The notes under the pieces were generated by a model that ran no database searches, had not been told where the DNA came from, and saw only the letters and a list, made by a program, of their open reading frames with translations. The position numbers and the translations under genes are program-made. DNA of 64,000 bases from Burkholderiales bacterium LSUCC0115 (lineage in GTDB: Bacteria; Pseudomonadota; Gammaproteobacteria; Burkholderiales; Burkholderiaceae_A): assembly GCA_009646425.1 (NCBI GenBank), contig WJBW01000002.1, positions 323,878 through 387,877 of the forward strand. The letters are read 5' to 3'. Below are positions 8,215 to 16,106 of the stretch, piece after piece (the stretch's first letter is position 1; each line of letters opens with the position of its first letter).

Positions 8215-9594
8215 TTAGAAAGGCGCAGGTGCACCGAATCCTGGTGCCGGCGCGTGATTGTCGAACTTGGTGAACTGACCCAGGAAGGTCAGTCGTACCG
8301 TACCAATCGGGCCGTTACGCTGCTTGCCAATGATGATCTCGGCCACGCCCTTGTCGGGTGAGTCGGGACGGTAGACCTCATCACGGTAGATGAACAAGAT
8401 GACATCGGCATCTTGCTCGATGGCACCCGATTCACGCAGATCCGACATCACCGGTCGTTTGTCGGTGCGCTGCTCAACGGTTCGATTGAGCTGGGAGAGG
8501 GCAATGACTGGGCACTTGAGCTCTTTGGCCAGACCTTTGAGTGACCGGGTGATCTCGGAGATCTCAGTGGTGCGGTTCTCGCCTCCACCGGTGCCACTCA
8601 TCAGCTGGATGTAGTCCACGATGATCAGGCCAAGACCACCAGACTGTCGCGCCAGACGTCGGGCACGAGACCGAAGCTCCAGGGGGTTGAGGCCAGGCGT
8701 CTCGTCGATGTGAACCTGGGCCCCATTCATGCGGCTGACGCAGTGGGTCAGACGATCCCAATCGTCTTCTTGCAATCGGCCCGTGCGCAGCCGCTGGGCA
8801 TCGATGCGGCCCACTGAACACAACATGCGCAAGGCCAGCTGTTCGGCACCCATTTCCATGCTGAACACGGCAATTGGCAAACCCTGGTCAATGGCCACGT
8901 GCTCGCCGATGTTCAAGGCAAAAGAGGTCTTACCCATACTGGGACGACCGGCCACAATGATCAGGTCGCCCGCATGCATGCCAGCGGTCTTCTGATCCAA
9001 ATCTAGAAAACCACAGGGAATGCCAGTGACGTCGGATGGATTGGGATTGTTGGCCAGCTCATCAATGCGCTTGACCACCGACTTCACGATCTCGTCAAAG
9101 GGCAGCACGGTGCCAGAGCCACGGGCACCCTCCTCGCCGATCTTGAAGATGCGGGTCTCGGCCTCGTCCAGAATCTGACGGGTTTCCCGACCCTCGGGGT
9201 TCAAGGCAGTGGTGGCAATCTCATCGCTGACCGAGACCAGCTGGCGCAGAATGGCGCGGTCTCGAACGATCTCAGCATAGCGGCGAATGTTGGCCGCCGA
9301 CGGGGTTTCTTGAGCCAGGCTGTTGAGGTAGGAGAGCCCTCCCACCTCTTCTGCACGCCCCACAGACTGCAGGGACTCGAAGGCGGTGACCACATCAGCC
9401 GGACGGGACTGCTCGATGAGCCGGCTGATGGCCTCAAAAATCAGACGGTGTTCGGCCCGATAGAAATCCCCGGCCCGAACCAGATCGCCAATGCGATCAA
9501 AAGCTTGATTGTCGATGAGCAAACCGCCCAGGACTGCCGCCTCTGCCTCGACAGAGTGCGGCGGCAGCCGAAGGGCTAGGGTCTGCTCATCCAT
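8215..9594 (-). CDS. dnaB: replicative DNA helicase DnaB
   Basis: DnaB is the hexameric 5'-3' helicase that unwinds the replication fork and interacts with primase. The N-terminal collar domain covers about residues 1-110 (LPPHSVEAEAAVLGGLL). The RecA-like domain follows, with Walker A GRPSMGKTS at 216-224 and Walker B LIIVDYIQLMSG further on. The 459 residues match the family and there is no intein. It is the last gene of the rpsF-priB-rpsR-rplI-dnaB run, three bases after rplI, an order common in betaproteobacteria. Confidence 0.98.
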   Translation of the reverse strand: MDEQTLALRLPPHSVEAEAAVLGGLLIDNQAFDRIGDLVRAGDFYRAEHRLIFEAISRLIEQSRPADVVTAFESLQSVGRAEEVGGLSYLNSLAQETPSAANIRRYAEIVRDRAILRQLVSVSDEIATTALNPEGRETRQILDEAETRIFKIGEEGARGSGTVLPFDEIVKSVVKRIDELANNPNPSDVTGIPCGFLDLDQKTAGMHAGDLIIVAGRPSMGKTSFALNIGEHVAIDQGLPIAVFSMEMGAEQLALRMLCSVGRIDAQRLRTGRLQEDDWDRLTHCVSRMNGAQVHIDETPGLNPLELRSRARRLARQSGGLGLIIVDYIQLMSGTGGGENRTTEISEITRSLKGLAKELKCPVIALSQLNRTVEQRTDKRPVMSDLRESGAIEQDADVILFIYRDEVYRPDSPDKGVAEIIIGKQRNGPIGTVRLTFLGQFTKFDNHAPAPGFGAPAPF

Positions 9595-9597
9595 TCA

Positions 9598-10050
9598 TTA
9601 AGCCGTCTCGCCAATCACTCGGACGGTAATGCTGACCACCACATCGGTGTGGGGGGCGACTTCCAGGCTGTGATCACCAATCATTTTCAGCGGACCTTCA
9701 GGCATGCGAACCTGCGCCTTGGCCAGCTTCATGCCTTTGGCGGCCAGTGCCTCGGCCACGTCAAAGTTGGTCACCGAGCCAAACAGACGGCCGTCCACGC
9801 CGGCCTTCTGCCGGATCTCAACGGTCAGACCGTTGAGCTGGGCTCCCAGCGCCTGGGCGTCTGCCAATTTCTGGGCGGCCAGCTTCTCGAGCTCAGCGCG
9901 ACGGGCCTCAAAGTCGGCAATCGCGTCTTTGGTGGCGCGACGAGCGACACCCTGAGGAATCAGGAAGTTACGGGCATAGCCGTCTTTCACACGAACCACC
10001 TCACCGAGCTGACCCAGATTGGCAACCTTTTCCAAAAGAATAACTTGCAT
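9598..10050 (-). CDS. rplI: 50S ribosomal protein L9
   Basis: The protein begins [32 protein letters not shown] in two parts: the RNA-binding N-domain with the [20 protein letters not shown] signature (residues 13-32), and a central helix around 50-75. A C-terminal domain rich in beta structure follows. The length of 150 residues is typical. L9 binds 23S rRNA domain V at the base of the L1 stalk. It follows rpsR by 14 bases in the S6-PriB-S18-L9 operon. Confidence 0.98.
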   Translation of the reverse strand: MQVILLEKVANLGQLGEVVRVKDGYARNFLIPQGVARRATKDAIADFEARRAELEKLAAQKLADAQALGAQLNGLTVEIRQKAGVDGRLFGSVTNFDVAEALAAKGMKLAKAQVRMPEGPLKMIGDHSLEVAPHTDVVVSITVRVIGETA

Positions 10051-10064
10051 GATGACCTCGGTAT

Positions 10065-10340
10065 TTAGTGGTTGTCGGTGAAGGCCAACAGGGCCAGGAA
10101 GCGAGCACGCTTGATGGCCGTGGTGAGCTGGCGCTGGTATTTGGCGCTGGTGCCGGTGATGCGAGCGGGGATGATCTTGCCGGTCTCGGTCACATAGTCA
10201 CGCAGGGTGTCGATGTCTTTGTAATCGATCTGCTCAACGCCTTCGGCGGTGAACTTACAGACACGCTTACGCTTAAACAGGGCAGATTGGGCATTGCGCT
10301 TGGGGCGCTTCTTGTCAAAAGGTTTCTTGGCAAAGGCCAT
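10065..10340 (-). CDS. rpsR: 30S ribosomal protein S18
   Basis: Ninety-one residues from the ATG that gives [14 protein letters not shown]; the core [23 protein letters not shown] is typical of S18, which pairs with S6 on the 30S platform. A longer reading with 24 extra residues is open but would not resemble S18. Its start lies inside the end of priB: the two genes overlap by 26 bases in different frames, with the Shine-Dalgarno GGAG inside priB. This suggests translational coupling. Confidence 0.97.
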   Translation of the reverse strand: MAFAKKPFDKKRPKRNAQSALFKRKRVCKFTAEGVEQIDYKDIDTLRDYVTETGKIIPARITGTSAKYQRQLTTAIKRARFLALLAFTDNH

Positions 10341-10683
10341 TTGAATTCTCCAGTTCGAAATCGGTGATGTGAAAGATGAGCGCGCCGGATGAAGTGGTTT
10401 GTTGGTGGGCATCGGGCTGGGCTGCTCGCCGCGGGGCTAAGAACCCCTGACACTGCAGCAACTGCCCCAGGGGCACATCGCTTAGACGTTTCACAATGTC
10501 ACCCACTGCTTTCGCTTGGGTTACAAAGGCCAGTCTTCGCTGCCCACCCGCATGTTCCAGTTCAGACTGATGTCTGAGGGTGCATTCCATGACCGATTGA
10601 CCGGTCGGACTCACCCGCATGGCACTGCGGTCCACCAGGCTTGCCATCAGAACCACATGATTCTGAAAGCCCGCCTTCTTCAT
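10315..10683 (-). CDS. priB: primosomal replication protein N (PriB)
   Basis: The 122-residue OB-fold protein lies between rpsF and rpsR, the standard place for priB in beta- and gammaproteobacteria. Family features are [19 protein letters not shown] and the ECTLRHQSE strand. It binds single-stranded DNA and helps PriA reload DnaB at collapsed forks; dnaB is in the same operon. The C-terminus ([10 protein letters not shown]) runs into the rpsR start region, so its last nine codons are shared with rpsR and its ribosome-binding site. The C-terminal residues beyond about 112 may simply be tolerated extension. Confidence 0.9.
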   Translation of the reverse strand: MKKAGFQNHVVLMASLVDRSAMRVSPTGQSVMECTLRHQSELEHAGGQRRLAFVTQAKAVGDIVKRLSDVPLGQLLQCQGFLAPRRAAQPDAHQQTTSSGALIFHITDFELENSNGLCQETF

Positions 10684-10709
10684 CTTGGGTCGGTCTCCGT
10701 CCTCCGTGA

Positions 10710-11081
10710 TTAGGCAGCGGCCGGAACGGCGTCGCTGGCAACCTTGCGGGCCTCTTCACGCTGAATAACCTTCAGCATGGGCGAGGGACCAGTCTGGGCC
10801 TTGGTCATCTTGACGACCAGGTGGCGCAGAACCGCATCGTTGAAGCGGAAGGCATGCTCAAGCTCGTCGAGCTCGGCCTGGCCACACTCGATGTTCATCA
10901 GAACATAGTGAGCCTTGGCGATTTTCTCGATGGGGTAAGCCAGTTGACGACGGCCCCAGTCTTCCAGACGGTGTACCTTGCCACCCTGAGCGGTGACCGT
11001 GGCGGTGTACTTTTCGATCATGGCCGGGACCTGTTCACTCTGGTCCGGATGAACGACAAAAACGACTTCGTAGTGACGCAT
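10710..11081 (-). CDS. rpsF: 30S ribosomal protein S6
   Basis: The start giving [21 protein letters not shown] is chosen because it is the invariant S6 N-terminus; an upstream ATG would add 23 unrelated residues. The 123-residue length and [21 protein letters not shown] core are typical. S6 binds 16S rRNA with S18. It is the first gene of the operon and has a long structured leader (see 11113-11146) behind a perfect -10 hexamer. Confidence 0.97.
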   Translation of the reverse strand: MRHYEVVFVVHPDQSEQVPAMIEKYTATVTAQGGKVHRLEDWGRRQLAYPIEKIAKAHYVLMNIECGQAELDELEHAFRFNDAVLRHLVVKMTKAQTGPSPMLKVIQREEARKVASDAVPAAA

Positions 11082-11112
11082 ATGCGTAACGCCTTTCTTC
11101 CTATGGTTAAAG

Positions 11113-11146
11113 CCACCCGGGTGGGGTTCAGACGGTGTCCGAACCC
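11113..11146 (-). promoter_or_regulatory. structured rpsF leader, candidate S6:S18 autoregulatory element
   Basis: In the minus-strand transcript a hairpin with nine perfect or G-U pairs (GGUUCGGAC / GUCUGAACC, 11125-11145) encloses ACC, giving the sequence ACACCGU at its apex. It is extended by one more G-C pair. A second short hairpin (CCACCCGGGTGG, 11113-11124) follows. rpsF leaders in many bacteria carry a motif with a conserved CCG bound by the S6:S18 complex. The position and the apical CCG fit, but I have not compared it with the family model. Confidence 0.45.
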
Positions 11147-11177
11147 TCAAAAAGGAACCGGTGCAGCAGGGTCCGTC

Positions 11178-11183
11178 ATTATA
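11178..11183 (-). promoter_or_regulatory. -10 element of the rpsF operon promoter
   Basis: A perfect TATAAT on the minus strand lies about 95 bases upstream of the rpsF start. The -35 region falls in the last codons of the hydroxyacid dehydrogenase gene and matches the consensus poorly (TGGCGA at 17-base spacing). This placement would put the whole hairpin leader in the transcript. Confidence 0.5.
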
Positions 11184-11195
11184 GCAATGGCTGGC

Positions 11196-12152
11196 CTAGA
11201 TCGCCACCGGGGTCTTTAAGGGCTGACCCTGGACGTGGGCCAGGAGGTTTTCCGCTGCCAGCATGACCATCCGGCCACGGGTGGCGCGGGACGAACTGGC
11301 AATGTGGGGGGTCAACACCACGTTGTCCAACTTGAGAAAGCCCGGGTTTAGCGCCGGCTCGTTCTCGAAGACGTCCAAGCCTGCGGCTCGAATCTGTTTT
11401 TTCTCAAGGGCCTGCAGCAGGTCGACGTCGTTGACCACGCCGCCGCGGGCAATGTTGACCAGGGTGGCTGTGGGCTTCATCTGGGCCAGGTCGGCCGCCG
11501 TGACCAGGTGATGGGTGGCAGGCGAGTACGGCACGACGATCATCAGGTGGTCAGACTGAGAGAGCAACTGGGCCTTGTCGACATACTGGGCACCGTATTC
11601 CTGCTGGGCCTTGGACCGGTTGTGATAGATCACTTTCATGTTGAAGCCGCTGGCCCGCCGGGCAATCGCCCCACCAATTCGGCCCATGCCCAGAATACCC
11701 AAGGTCGTACCGTGCAGATCGACACCCGTGAACTGGTCAAAGGCCCAACCCTTCCACTGGCCGTCGCGCACGTAACGCTCGGACTCACTGATGCGACGGG
11801 CGGTGGCCATCAACAGCGCCCAGCCAAAGTCCGCGGTGGTCTCGGTGAGCACATCCGGGGTGTTACTCAGGCCAATGCCACGGGCCTTGCAGGCCTGGAC
11901 ATCGATGTTGTTAAAGCCCACGGCACCAGTGGCGATCATCTTCAGGCGTGGGGCTGCCGCAATGACATCCGCATCGATCTTGTCGGCGACCGTGCAGAAC
12001 AGGTAATCGGCCTGCCCAATGGCCGCCACCAGGCCCTCTTTGGTGGTGGGGGTGTCGTTGGCCTGGTTGTCGGTGATCTCAAAATGAGGGCTCAGGGCCT
12101 CGATGGCCTCGGGATAAACACGTCGGGTGATGAGCAGGTGTGGCTTGGCCAT
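11196..12152 (-). CDS. D-2-hydroxyacid dehydrogenase (glyoxylate/hydroxypyruvate reductase-like)
   Basis: The NAD(P)-binding motif GMGRIG (155-160) and the catalytic triad R236 (NIARGG), E265 (VFENEP) and H283 (TPHIASSS) are all present in a 318-residue protein. This is the D-isomer-specific 2-hydroxyacid dehydrogenase family. The overall pattern, with GLDVFENEPALNP, is closest in memory to glyoxylate/hydroxypyruvate reductases and D-glycerate dehydrogenases. Substrate is not proven. The gene starts two bases after the LUD-family gene, so both are probably co-expressed in alpha-hydroxyacid metabolism. Confidence 0.85.
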   Translation of the reverse strand: MAKPHLLITRRVYPEAIEALSPHFEITDNQANDTPTTKEGLVAAIGQADYLFCTVADKIDADVIAAAPRLKMIATGAVGFNNIDVQACKARGIGLSNTPDVLTETTADFGWALLMATARRISESERYVRDGQWKGWAFDQFTGVDLHGTTLGILGMGRIGGAIARRASGFNMKVIYHNRSKAQQEYGAQYVDKAQLLSQSDHLMIVVPYSPATHHLVTAADLAQMKPTATLVNIARGGVVNDVDLLQALEKKQIRAAGLDVFENEPALNPGFLKLDNVVLTPHIASSSRATRGRMVMLAAENLLAHVQGQPLKTPVAI

Positions 12153-12154
12153 GG

Positions 12155-12832
12155 TTAGTCGTTCTCCAGAAGAATGATGTGAACCCGGTAGGGGCCATGA
12201 GCCCCCAACACCAGGGTCTGTTCAATATCAGCGGTCCGTGAAGGGCCCGAAATAAAGTTCAAGGCTCGAGGCGGCTGACCCAGCTCGGCTCGCAGCAGCG
12301 CAAAGACCTCTTCCATGTGGCTGACCAAACGAGACACGGGGACTACCGCAATGTGGGTCTCGGGCAGAAGAGTCATGGCGGCTGGGGTTTGGGGACCAGA
12401 GGTCATGGCCAGCGTGCCTGTCTCTGCAATGGCGGCAAAACAACCCGTGATGCCCACCAGGTCGGGCTGCGGCTCATCACGAACGGGGGCCCGGTGCTCC
12501 ACCTGAAGGCCGGCAGCCGCCCAGTCCAGATCCGAGAAGGCCGGCCAGGCAATGGCCCGACGCTCGAGCCCGTTGAAATCAATATAGGTGGCGACTGCGC
12601 TCGGCAGTTCGCTTCGGTGGGCAATGCGCTCGGTGGTCGCCGATAATTTGGCCGACTGCTGCTCGAATCGGCTAAGTCGCTCGGCTGGATCAACCGCCGG
12701 CAGAGGGCCAGAGGGGTGTCGGTCCAGGTAGGCCTGGGCCGCCTGGCGCTGATCATCAGAGGCAGGGCCCTGCCGACCCAAGGCTTCTCGGATGCGAGAC
12801 AGGATGCGGTCTTTTGCGGCGCTATTGGCCAT
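12155..12832 (-). CDS. LUD-domain (LutC/YkgG-type) protein
   Basis: The 225-residue protein begins with a helical RILSRIREALGRQ segment. Its C-terminal half carries the LUD pattern: GITGCFAAIAETGTLAM near 127-143, LPETHIAVVP and LNFISGPSRTADIEQTLVLGAHGP. In LutABC the C subunit helps oxidise L-lactate to pyruvate together with iron-sulfur proteins LutA and LutB. Neither is adjacent here; instead a D-2-hydroxyacid dehydrogenase follows directly. The precise reaction is therefore open. It is divergent from fdxA across 150 bases in which I could not identify a firm promoter. Confidence 0.82.
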   Translation of the reverse strand: MANSAAKDRILSRIREALGRQGPASDDQRQAAQAYLDRHPSGPLPAVDPAERLSRFEQQSAKLSATTERIAHRSELPSAVATYIDFNGLERRAIAWPAFSDLDWAAAGLQVEHRAPVRDEPQPDLVGITGCFAAIAETGTLAMTSGPQTPAAMTLLPETHIAVVPVSRLVSHMEEVFALLRAELGQPPRALNFISGPSRTADIEQTLVLGAHGPYRVHIILLEND

Positions 12833-12982
12833 GTTTGTCGCTCATCAAAAAAGGGCGTTTATGGCCCCAAAAACCAAATGGCTGGCCGGGCATCGGGTGA
12901 TGGCCAGGGTCAAACAGCGTTACCATTTCGTTTTAAGTGTAACCAGGGCCCAGAGCCTTGGGTATTCGGATATCACCCAATC

Positions 12983-13306
12983 ATGACCCACGTCGTTACC
13001 GAATCCTGTATCAAGTGCCGCTACACCGACTGTGTAGACGTCTGTCCCGTGGACTGCTTCCGCAAGGGCCCCAACTTTCTGGTCATTGACCCAGATGAGT
13101 GCATTGACTGCGCCGTCTGCATCCCCGAGTGCCCAGTCAACGCCATATACGCCGAAGAAGACGTACCAGACGATCAGCGGGAGTTTATTGCCCTGAACGT
13201 CGAACTGGCCAAGACCTGGCCCAGTATCACCCGCCTCGAGCCACATCCGGCCGATGCCGATGACTGGGCGTCCGTCAAAGAGAAAAAACACCTGCTCGAA
13301 CGCTAA
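12983..13306 (+). CDS. fdxA: 7Fe ferredoxin FdxA
   Basis: The 107-residue protein begins MTHVVTESCIKCRYTDCVDV and carries a 3Fe-4S site (C9, C17 and a distal cysteine) and a 4Fe-4S site in CIDCAVCIPECPVNAIY. It has the long C-terminal extension of Azotobacter-type 7Fe ferredoxins. The ATG shown is the family start, though no clear Shine-Dalgarno precedes it. The TAA stop is directly followed by the GTG of a ferredoxin-NADP reductase gene, so the two are very likely translated together as a donor/acceptor pair. Confidence 0.95.
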   Translation: MTHVVTESCIKCRYTDCVDVCPVDCFRKGPNFLVIDPDECIDCAVCIPECPVNAIYAEEDVPDDQREFIALNVELAKTWPSITRLEPHPADADDWASVKEKKHLLER

Positions 13307-14089
13307 GTGAGCACCGCGAACGACAAGGTTGCGAGCGTCCGCATCACGTCGATCTCGAGCTGGACCGACCACCTCTTTTCTTTCAAGACCGAGCGGCCGG
13401 CGGGCTTTAAGTTCACAGCTGGGCAATTCGCCCGACTCGGGCTGCCCATCCAACCAGGGTCGTCTGAACTGGTCTGGCGCGCCTACTCCATCGCCTCCGG
13501 CCCTTACGACGAAGAGCTGGAGTACTACTCGATTGTGGTGCCCAATGGGGCCTTAACCAGCCAGCTGAGCAGCCTGAAGGTCGGCGATGAGCTGCTCATG
13601 GAACGGCAGAACCACGGCTTTTTAACCATCGACCGGTTTGCCCTGACCGGGGACCTGTGGATGCTGGCCTCCGGTACCGGCTTGGCCCCGTTCTTGTCCA
13701 TCTTGCAGGACCCCCAGGCCTGGGAGGCCTTTGATCGCCTGATTCTGGTGCACAGCGTTCGGGCCCAGAACGAGTTGGCCTACAAAGACTGGATCGAGGC
13801 GCTGCCCAGTCACCCTATTTTTGGCGACTGGGCGACCGAGAAGCTGATATACCAGCCCATCGTGACCCGAGAGGCCACCGCCTACCCGTCCGCCCGAATT
13901 CCCAGCCTCATTGATTCGGGCAACTTGGCCCGCCTGATCGGCAGGCCCCTCACCCCAGAGGCCGCCAAATGCATGCTCTGTGGAAACCCAGAGATGGTCA
14001 GCGAAACCAGAAATGCTCTTAAAAAACATGGGTTTGTGTCCGCCAGAAGTTCTCGTCCTGGACAAATCGCGACGGAAAATTACTGGTAA
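13307..14089 (+). CDS. fpr: ferredoxin-NADP+ reductase
   Basis: A 260-residue Fpr-type flavoenzyme. The FAD motif RAYSIASG spans 58-65, the NADP(H) phosphate loop ASGTGLAPFLS spans 121-131, and CMLCGNPEMV follows near the C-terminus. It ends in an aromatic residue (ENYW), as bacterial Fprs commonly do. It moves electrons between NADPH and ferredoxin or flavodoxin, in response to oxidative stress in several bacteria. The start is GTG, contiguous with the fdxA stop, giving zero spacing; coupling with FdxA is therefore the likely expression mode. Confidence 0.93.
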   Translation: MSTANDKVASVRITSISSWTDHLFSFKTERPAGFKFTAGQFARLGLPIQPGSSELVWRAYSIASGPYDEELEYYSIVVPNGALTSQLSSLKVGDELLMERQNHGFLTIDRFALTGDLWMLASGTGLAPFLSILQDPQAWEAFDRLILVHSVRAQNELAYKDWIEALPSHPIFGDWATEKLIYQPIVTREATAYPSARIPSLIDSGNLARLIGRPLTPEAAKCMLCGNPEMVSETRNALKKHGFVSARSSRPGQIATENYW

Positions 14090-14141
14090 GACCAGCGGAC
14101 TTCTTGTTACCCTGCACCATCTGCCGTTCTGAGAGGTTGCC

Positions 14142-15467
14142 GTGCTCTATCAACTCCATGAAATGCGTCGGGCGTTTATGCACCCGGTGTCGGCCTGGGC
14201 CAATTCTGCGTCCCAGCTCTACACCAACCCCTACTCGCCCCTGTCGTATTCGCCAATGGCCCGCCGCATTGCTGCGGCCCTGGACCTGACGCATCGACTC
14301 GGCAAAGACTACGAAAAGCCCCCCTGGCGGATTCATGCTGTCGAAACCTCTGGTGGCACCGCCGTGGTGGAGCCAGAGATCGCCCTCGACAAGCCCTTTT
14401 GCAAACTGCTGCACTTCAAAAAACGCTACCGGGTCAAGAGCACGGACCCCGGGCCCAAGGTCCTGATTGTTGCGCCCCTGTCCGGACACCACGCTACCCT
14501 GCTGCGCGACACCGTGCGGACCATGCTGGCCGAGCACGATGTCTACGTGACCGACTGGGTCGATGCGCGGATGGTGCCGCTGACCGATGGGGATTTTGGT
14601 CTAGATGACTATGTTTTCTACGTACAGGATTTCATTCGGTTCCTGAGTCCCGACCTGCACCTCATATCGGTCTGTCAGCCCACCGTGCCGGTTCTGGCCG
14701 CGGTCTCGCTTATGGCTAGCAACCAAGACACTGCCAAGCCGTTGACCATGACCATGATGGGTGGGCCGATTGACACGCGGGTTGGCGTGACCCAGGTCAA
14801 CGATCTGGCCAAGTCGCACAACATGCAGTGGTTCGAGCGCAATGTCATTCACACGGTGCCCCAGCGCTACCCGGGCTACCTGCGCAAGGTCTACCCAGGC
14901 TTTCTGCAATACGCAGGCTTTGTGTCCATGAACCCTGGTCGCCATGCCAACTCGCATTGGGATTACTTTGAACACCTGGTGCAGGGGGATGAGCAGAGCG
15001 CCGAGGCCCACCGAGATTTCTACGACGAATACAACGCTGTGCTGGACCTGCCAGCCGAGTTCTACCTGGACACGATTCGCGTGGTCTTCCAAGATCACCA
15101 GCTGCCCGAAGGCCGTTGGCAGGTGGGCGGCCAGCTGGTGCGCCCCCAAGACATCACCGAGACCGCCCTGATGACGGTCGAAGGTGAGTTTGATGACATC
15201 TCTGGCGTTGGCCAGACAGCAGCGGCCCACGACCTGTGCAGCAGCATTCCCAAGTCCGCCAAGTCGCACTATCTGGTCAAGGGCGCTGGTCACTATGGCA
15301 TCTTCAGTGGCAAGCGTTGGCGCAACATTGTCGCGCCTCAGATCGCAGCCTTCATTGCCAAACATGGTGGTCACAAGCCGCCTGCTGCCAAGGCAAACGC
15401 CAAGGCCGCCACCAAGGCCGCGACCGCCAGCTCGGCCCGCTCGCCCAAAACCCGAAAGGCCGCCTGA
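14142..15467 (+). CDS. phaZ: intracellular polyhydroxyalkanoate depolymerase (PhaZ1 type)
   Basis: The protein matches the Ralstonia-type intracellular PHB depolymerase. It begins MLYQLHEMRRAFMHPVSAWA and has the cysteine nucleophile C178 in ISVCQPTVPVLAA, where other hydrolases have serine. The histidine lies in GAGHYGIFSGKRW. It mobilises stored PHB granules. A GTG start is preceded by GAGAGG. At 441 residues it is slightly longer than the R. eutropha enzyme because of a C-terminal tail after about residue 410, made almost only of Lys, Ala, Ser and Thr. No phaC or phasin gene is in the window. Confidence 0.92.
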   Translation: MLYQLHEMRRAFMHPVSAWANSASQLYTNPYSPLSYSPMARRIAAALDLTHRLGKDYEKPPWRIHAVETSGGTAVVEPEIALDKPFCKLLHFKKRYRVKSTDPGPKVLIVAPLSGHHATLLRDTVRTMLAEHDVYVTDWVDARMVPLTDGDFGLDDYVFYVQDFIRFLSPDLHLISVCQPTVPVLAAVSLMASNQDTAKPLTMTMMGGPIDTRVGVTQVNDLAKSHNMQWFERNVIHTVPQRYPGYLRKVYPGFLQYAGFVSMNPGRHANSHWDYFEHLVQGDEQSAEAHRDFYDEYNAVLDLPAEFYLDTIRVVFQDHQLPEGRWQVGGQLVRPQDITETALMTVEGEFDDISGVGQTAAAHDLCSSIPKSAKSHYLVKGAGHYGIFSGKRWRNIVAPQIAAFIAKHGGHKPPAAKANAKAATKAATASSARSPKTRKAA

Positions 15468-15509
15468 GGGGCTGCCCCCGGCTGGCCCCTCTCACCACAA
15501 GGTTCTCGG

Positions 15510-16106
15510 ATGTCGGTCGGTTCGGACTCGGCCCTGATCAACGCCATTGATGCGGCCCTGCCCCAGACGCAGTGCACCCGCTGCGGCTACCCTGCCTGTC
15601 GTCCCTACGCTCAGGCCATCGTCCAGGAACAAGCCCCCATCAATCGATGCCCGCCTGGCGGTGATACAGGTATTGCGACACTAGCCCAGCTCACCGGCCA
15701 ACCCACCCTGCCACTGGATGCCAGCTGCGGCGAGCACCAGCCGCCCCAACTGGCGGTCATTGACCCCAGCCGATGCATCGGCTGCACTCTGTGCATCGCG
15801 GCCTGCCCAGTCGATGCCATTGTGGGAGGCTTCAAGAAAATGCATCGAGTCATCGCACCGGACTGCACCGGCTGTGAGGTCTGCGTCGCACCCTGCCCGG
15901 TCGACTGCATAAGCCTGATCCCCCATCCCCAGATCGACCAGTGGAAGACCGAGCAGGCCGAGCACGCCCGTCATCTCTACGACGCCAGGCAGCGGCGGCT
16001 TCAGACCAAGACCGACGCCCGGGAAGCCAAACGCCAAGACAAGCGTCGGGCGCTGCTCGCCGCGGCCCGCCAGAAGGCCAAAGCCATGCAAGAGGCCGCC
16101 CAGTGA
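15510..16106 (+). CDS. rnfB: RnfB-like iron-sulfur protein
   Basis: Cysteines C22, C25, C30 and C47 (CTRCGYPAC ... RCPPGG) form the RnfB N-terminal 4Fe-4S domain. Two ferredoxin-type clusters follow: CIGCTLCIAACPVDAI and CTGCEVCVAPCPVDCI. The hydrophobic membrane anchor of true RnfB is absent and the C-terminal 50 residues are Arg/Lys/Ala-rich. There is no rnfA, C, D, G or E here. The gene overlaps nth by four bases (GTGA), an arrangement known in betaproteobacteria, where electron supply to the nth-encoded FeS protein has been an unproven idea. Confidence 0.85.
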   Translation: MSVGSDSALINAIDAALPQTQCTRCGYPACRPYAQAIVQEQAPINRCPPGGDTGIATLAQLTGQPTLPLDASCGEHQPPQLAVIDPSRCIGCTLCIAACPVDAIVGGFKKMHRVIAPDCTGCEVCVAPCPVDCISLIPHPQIDQWKTEQAEHARHLYDARQRRLQTKTDAREAKRQDKRRALLAAARQKAKAMQEAAQ

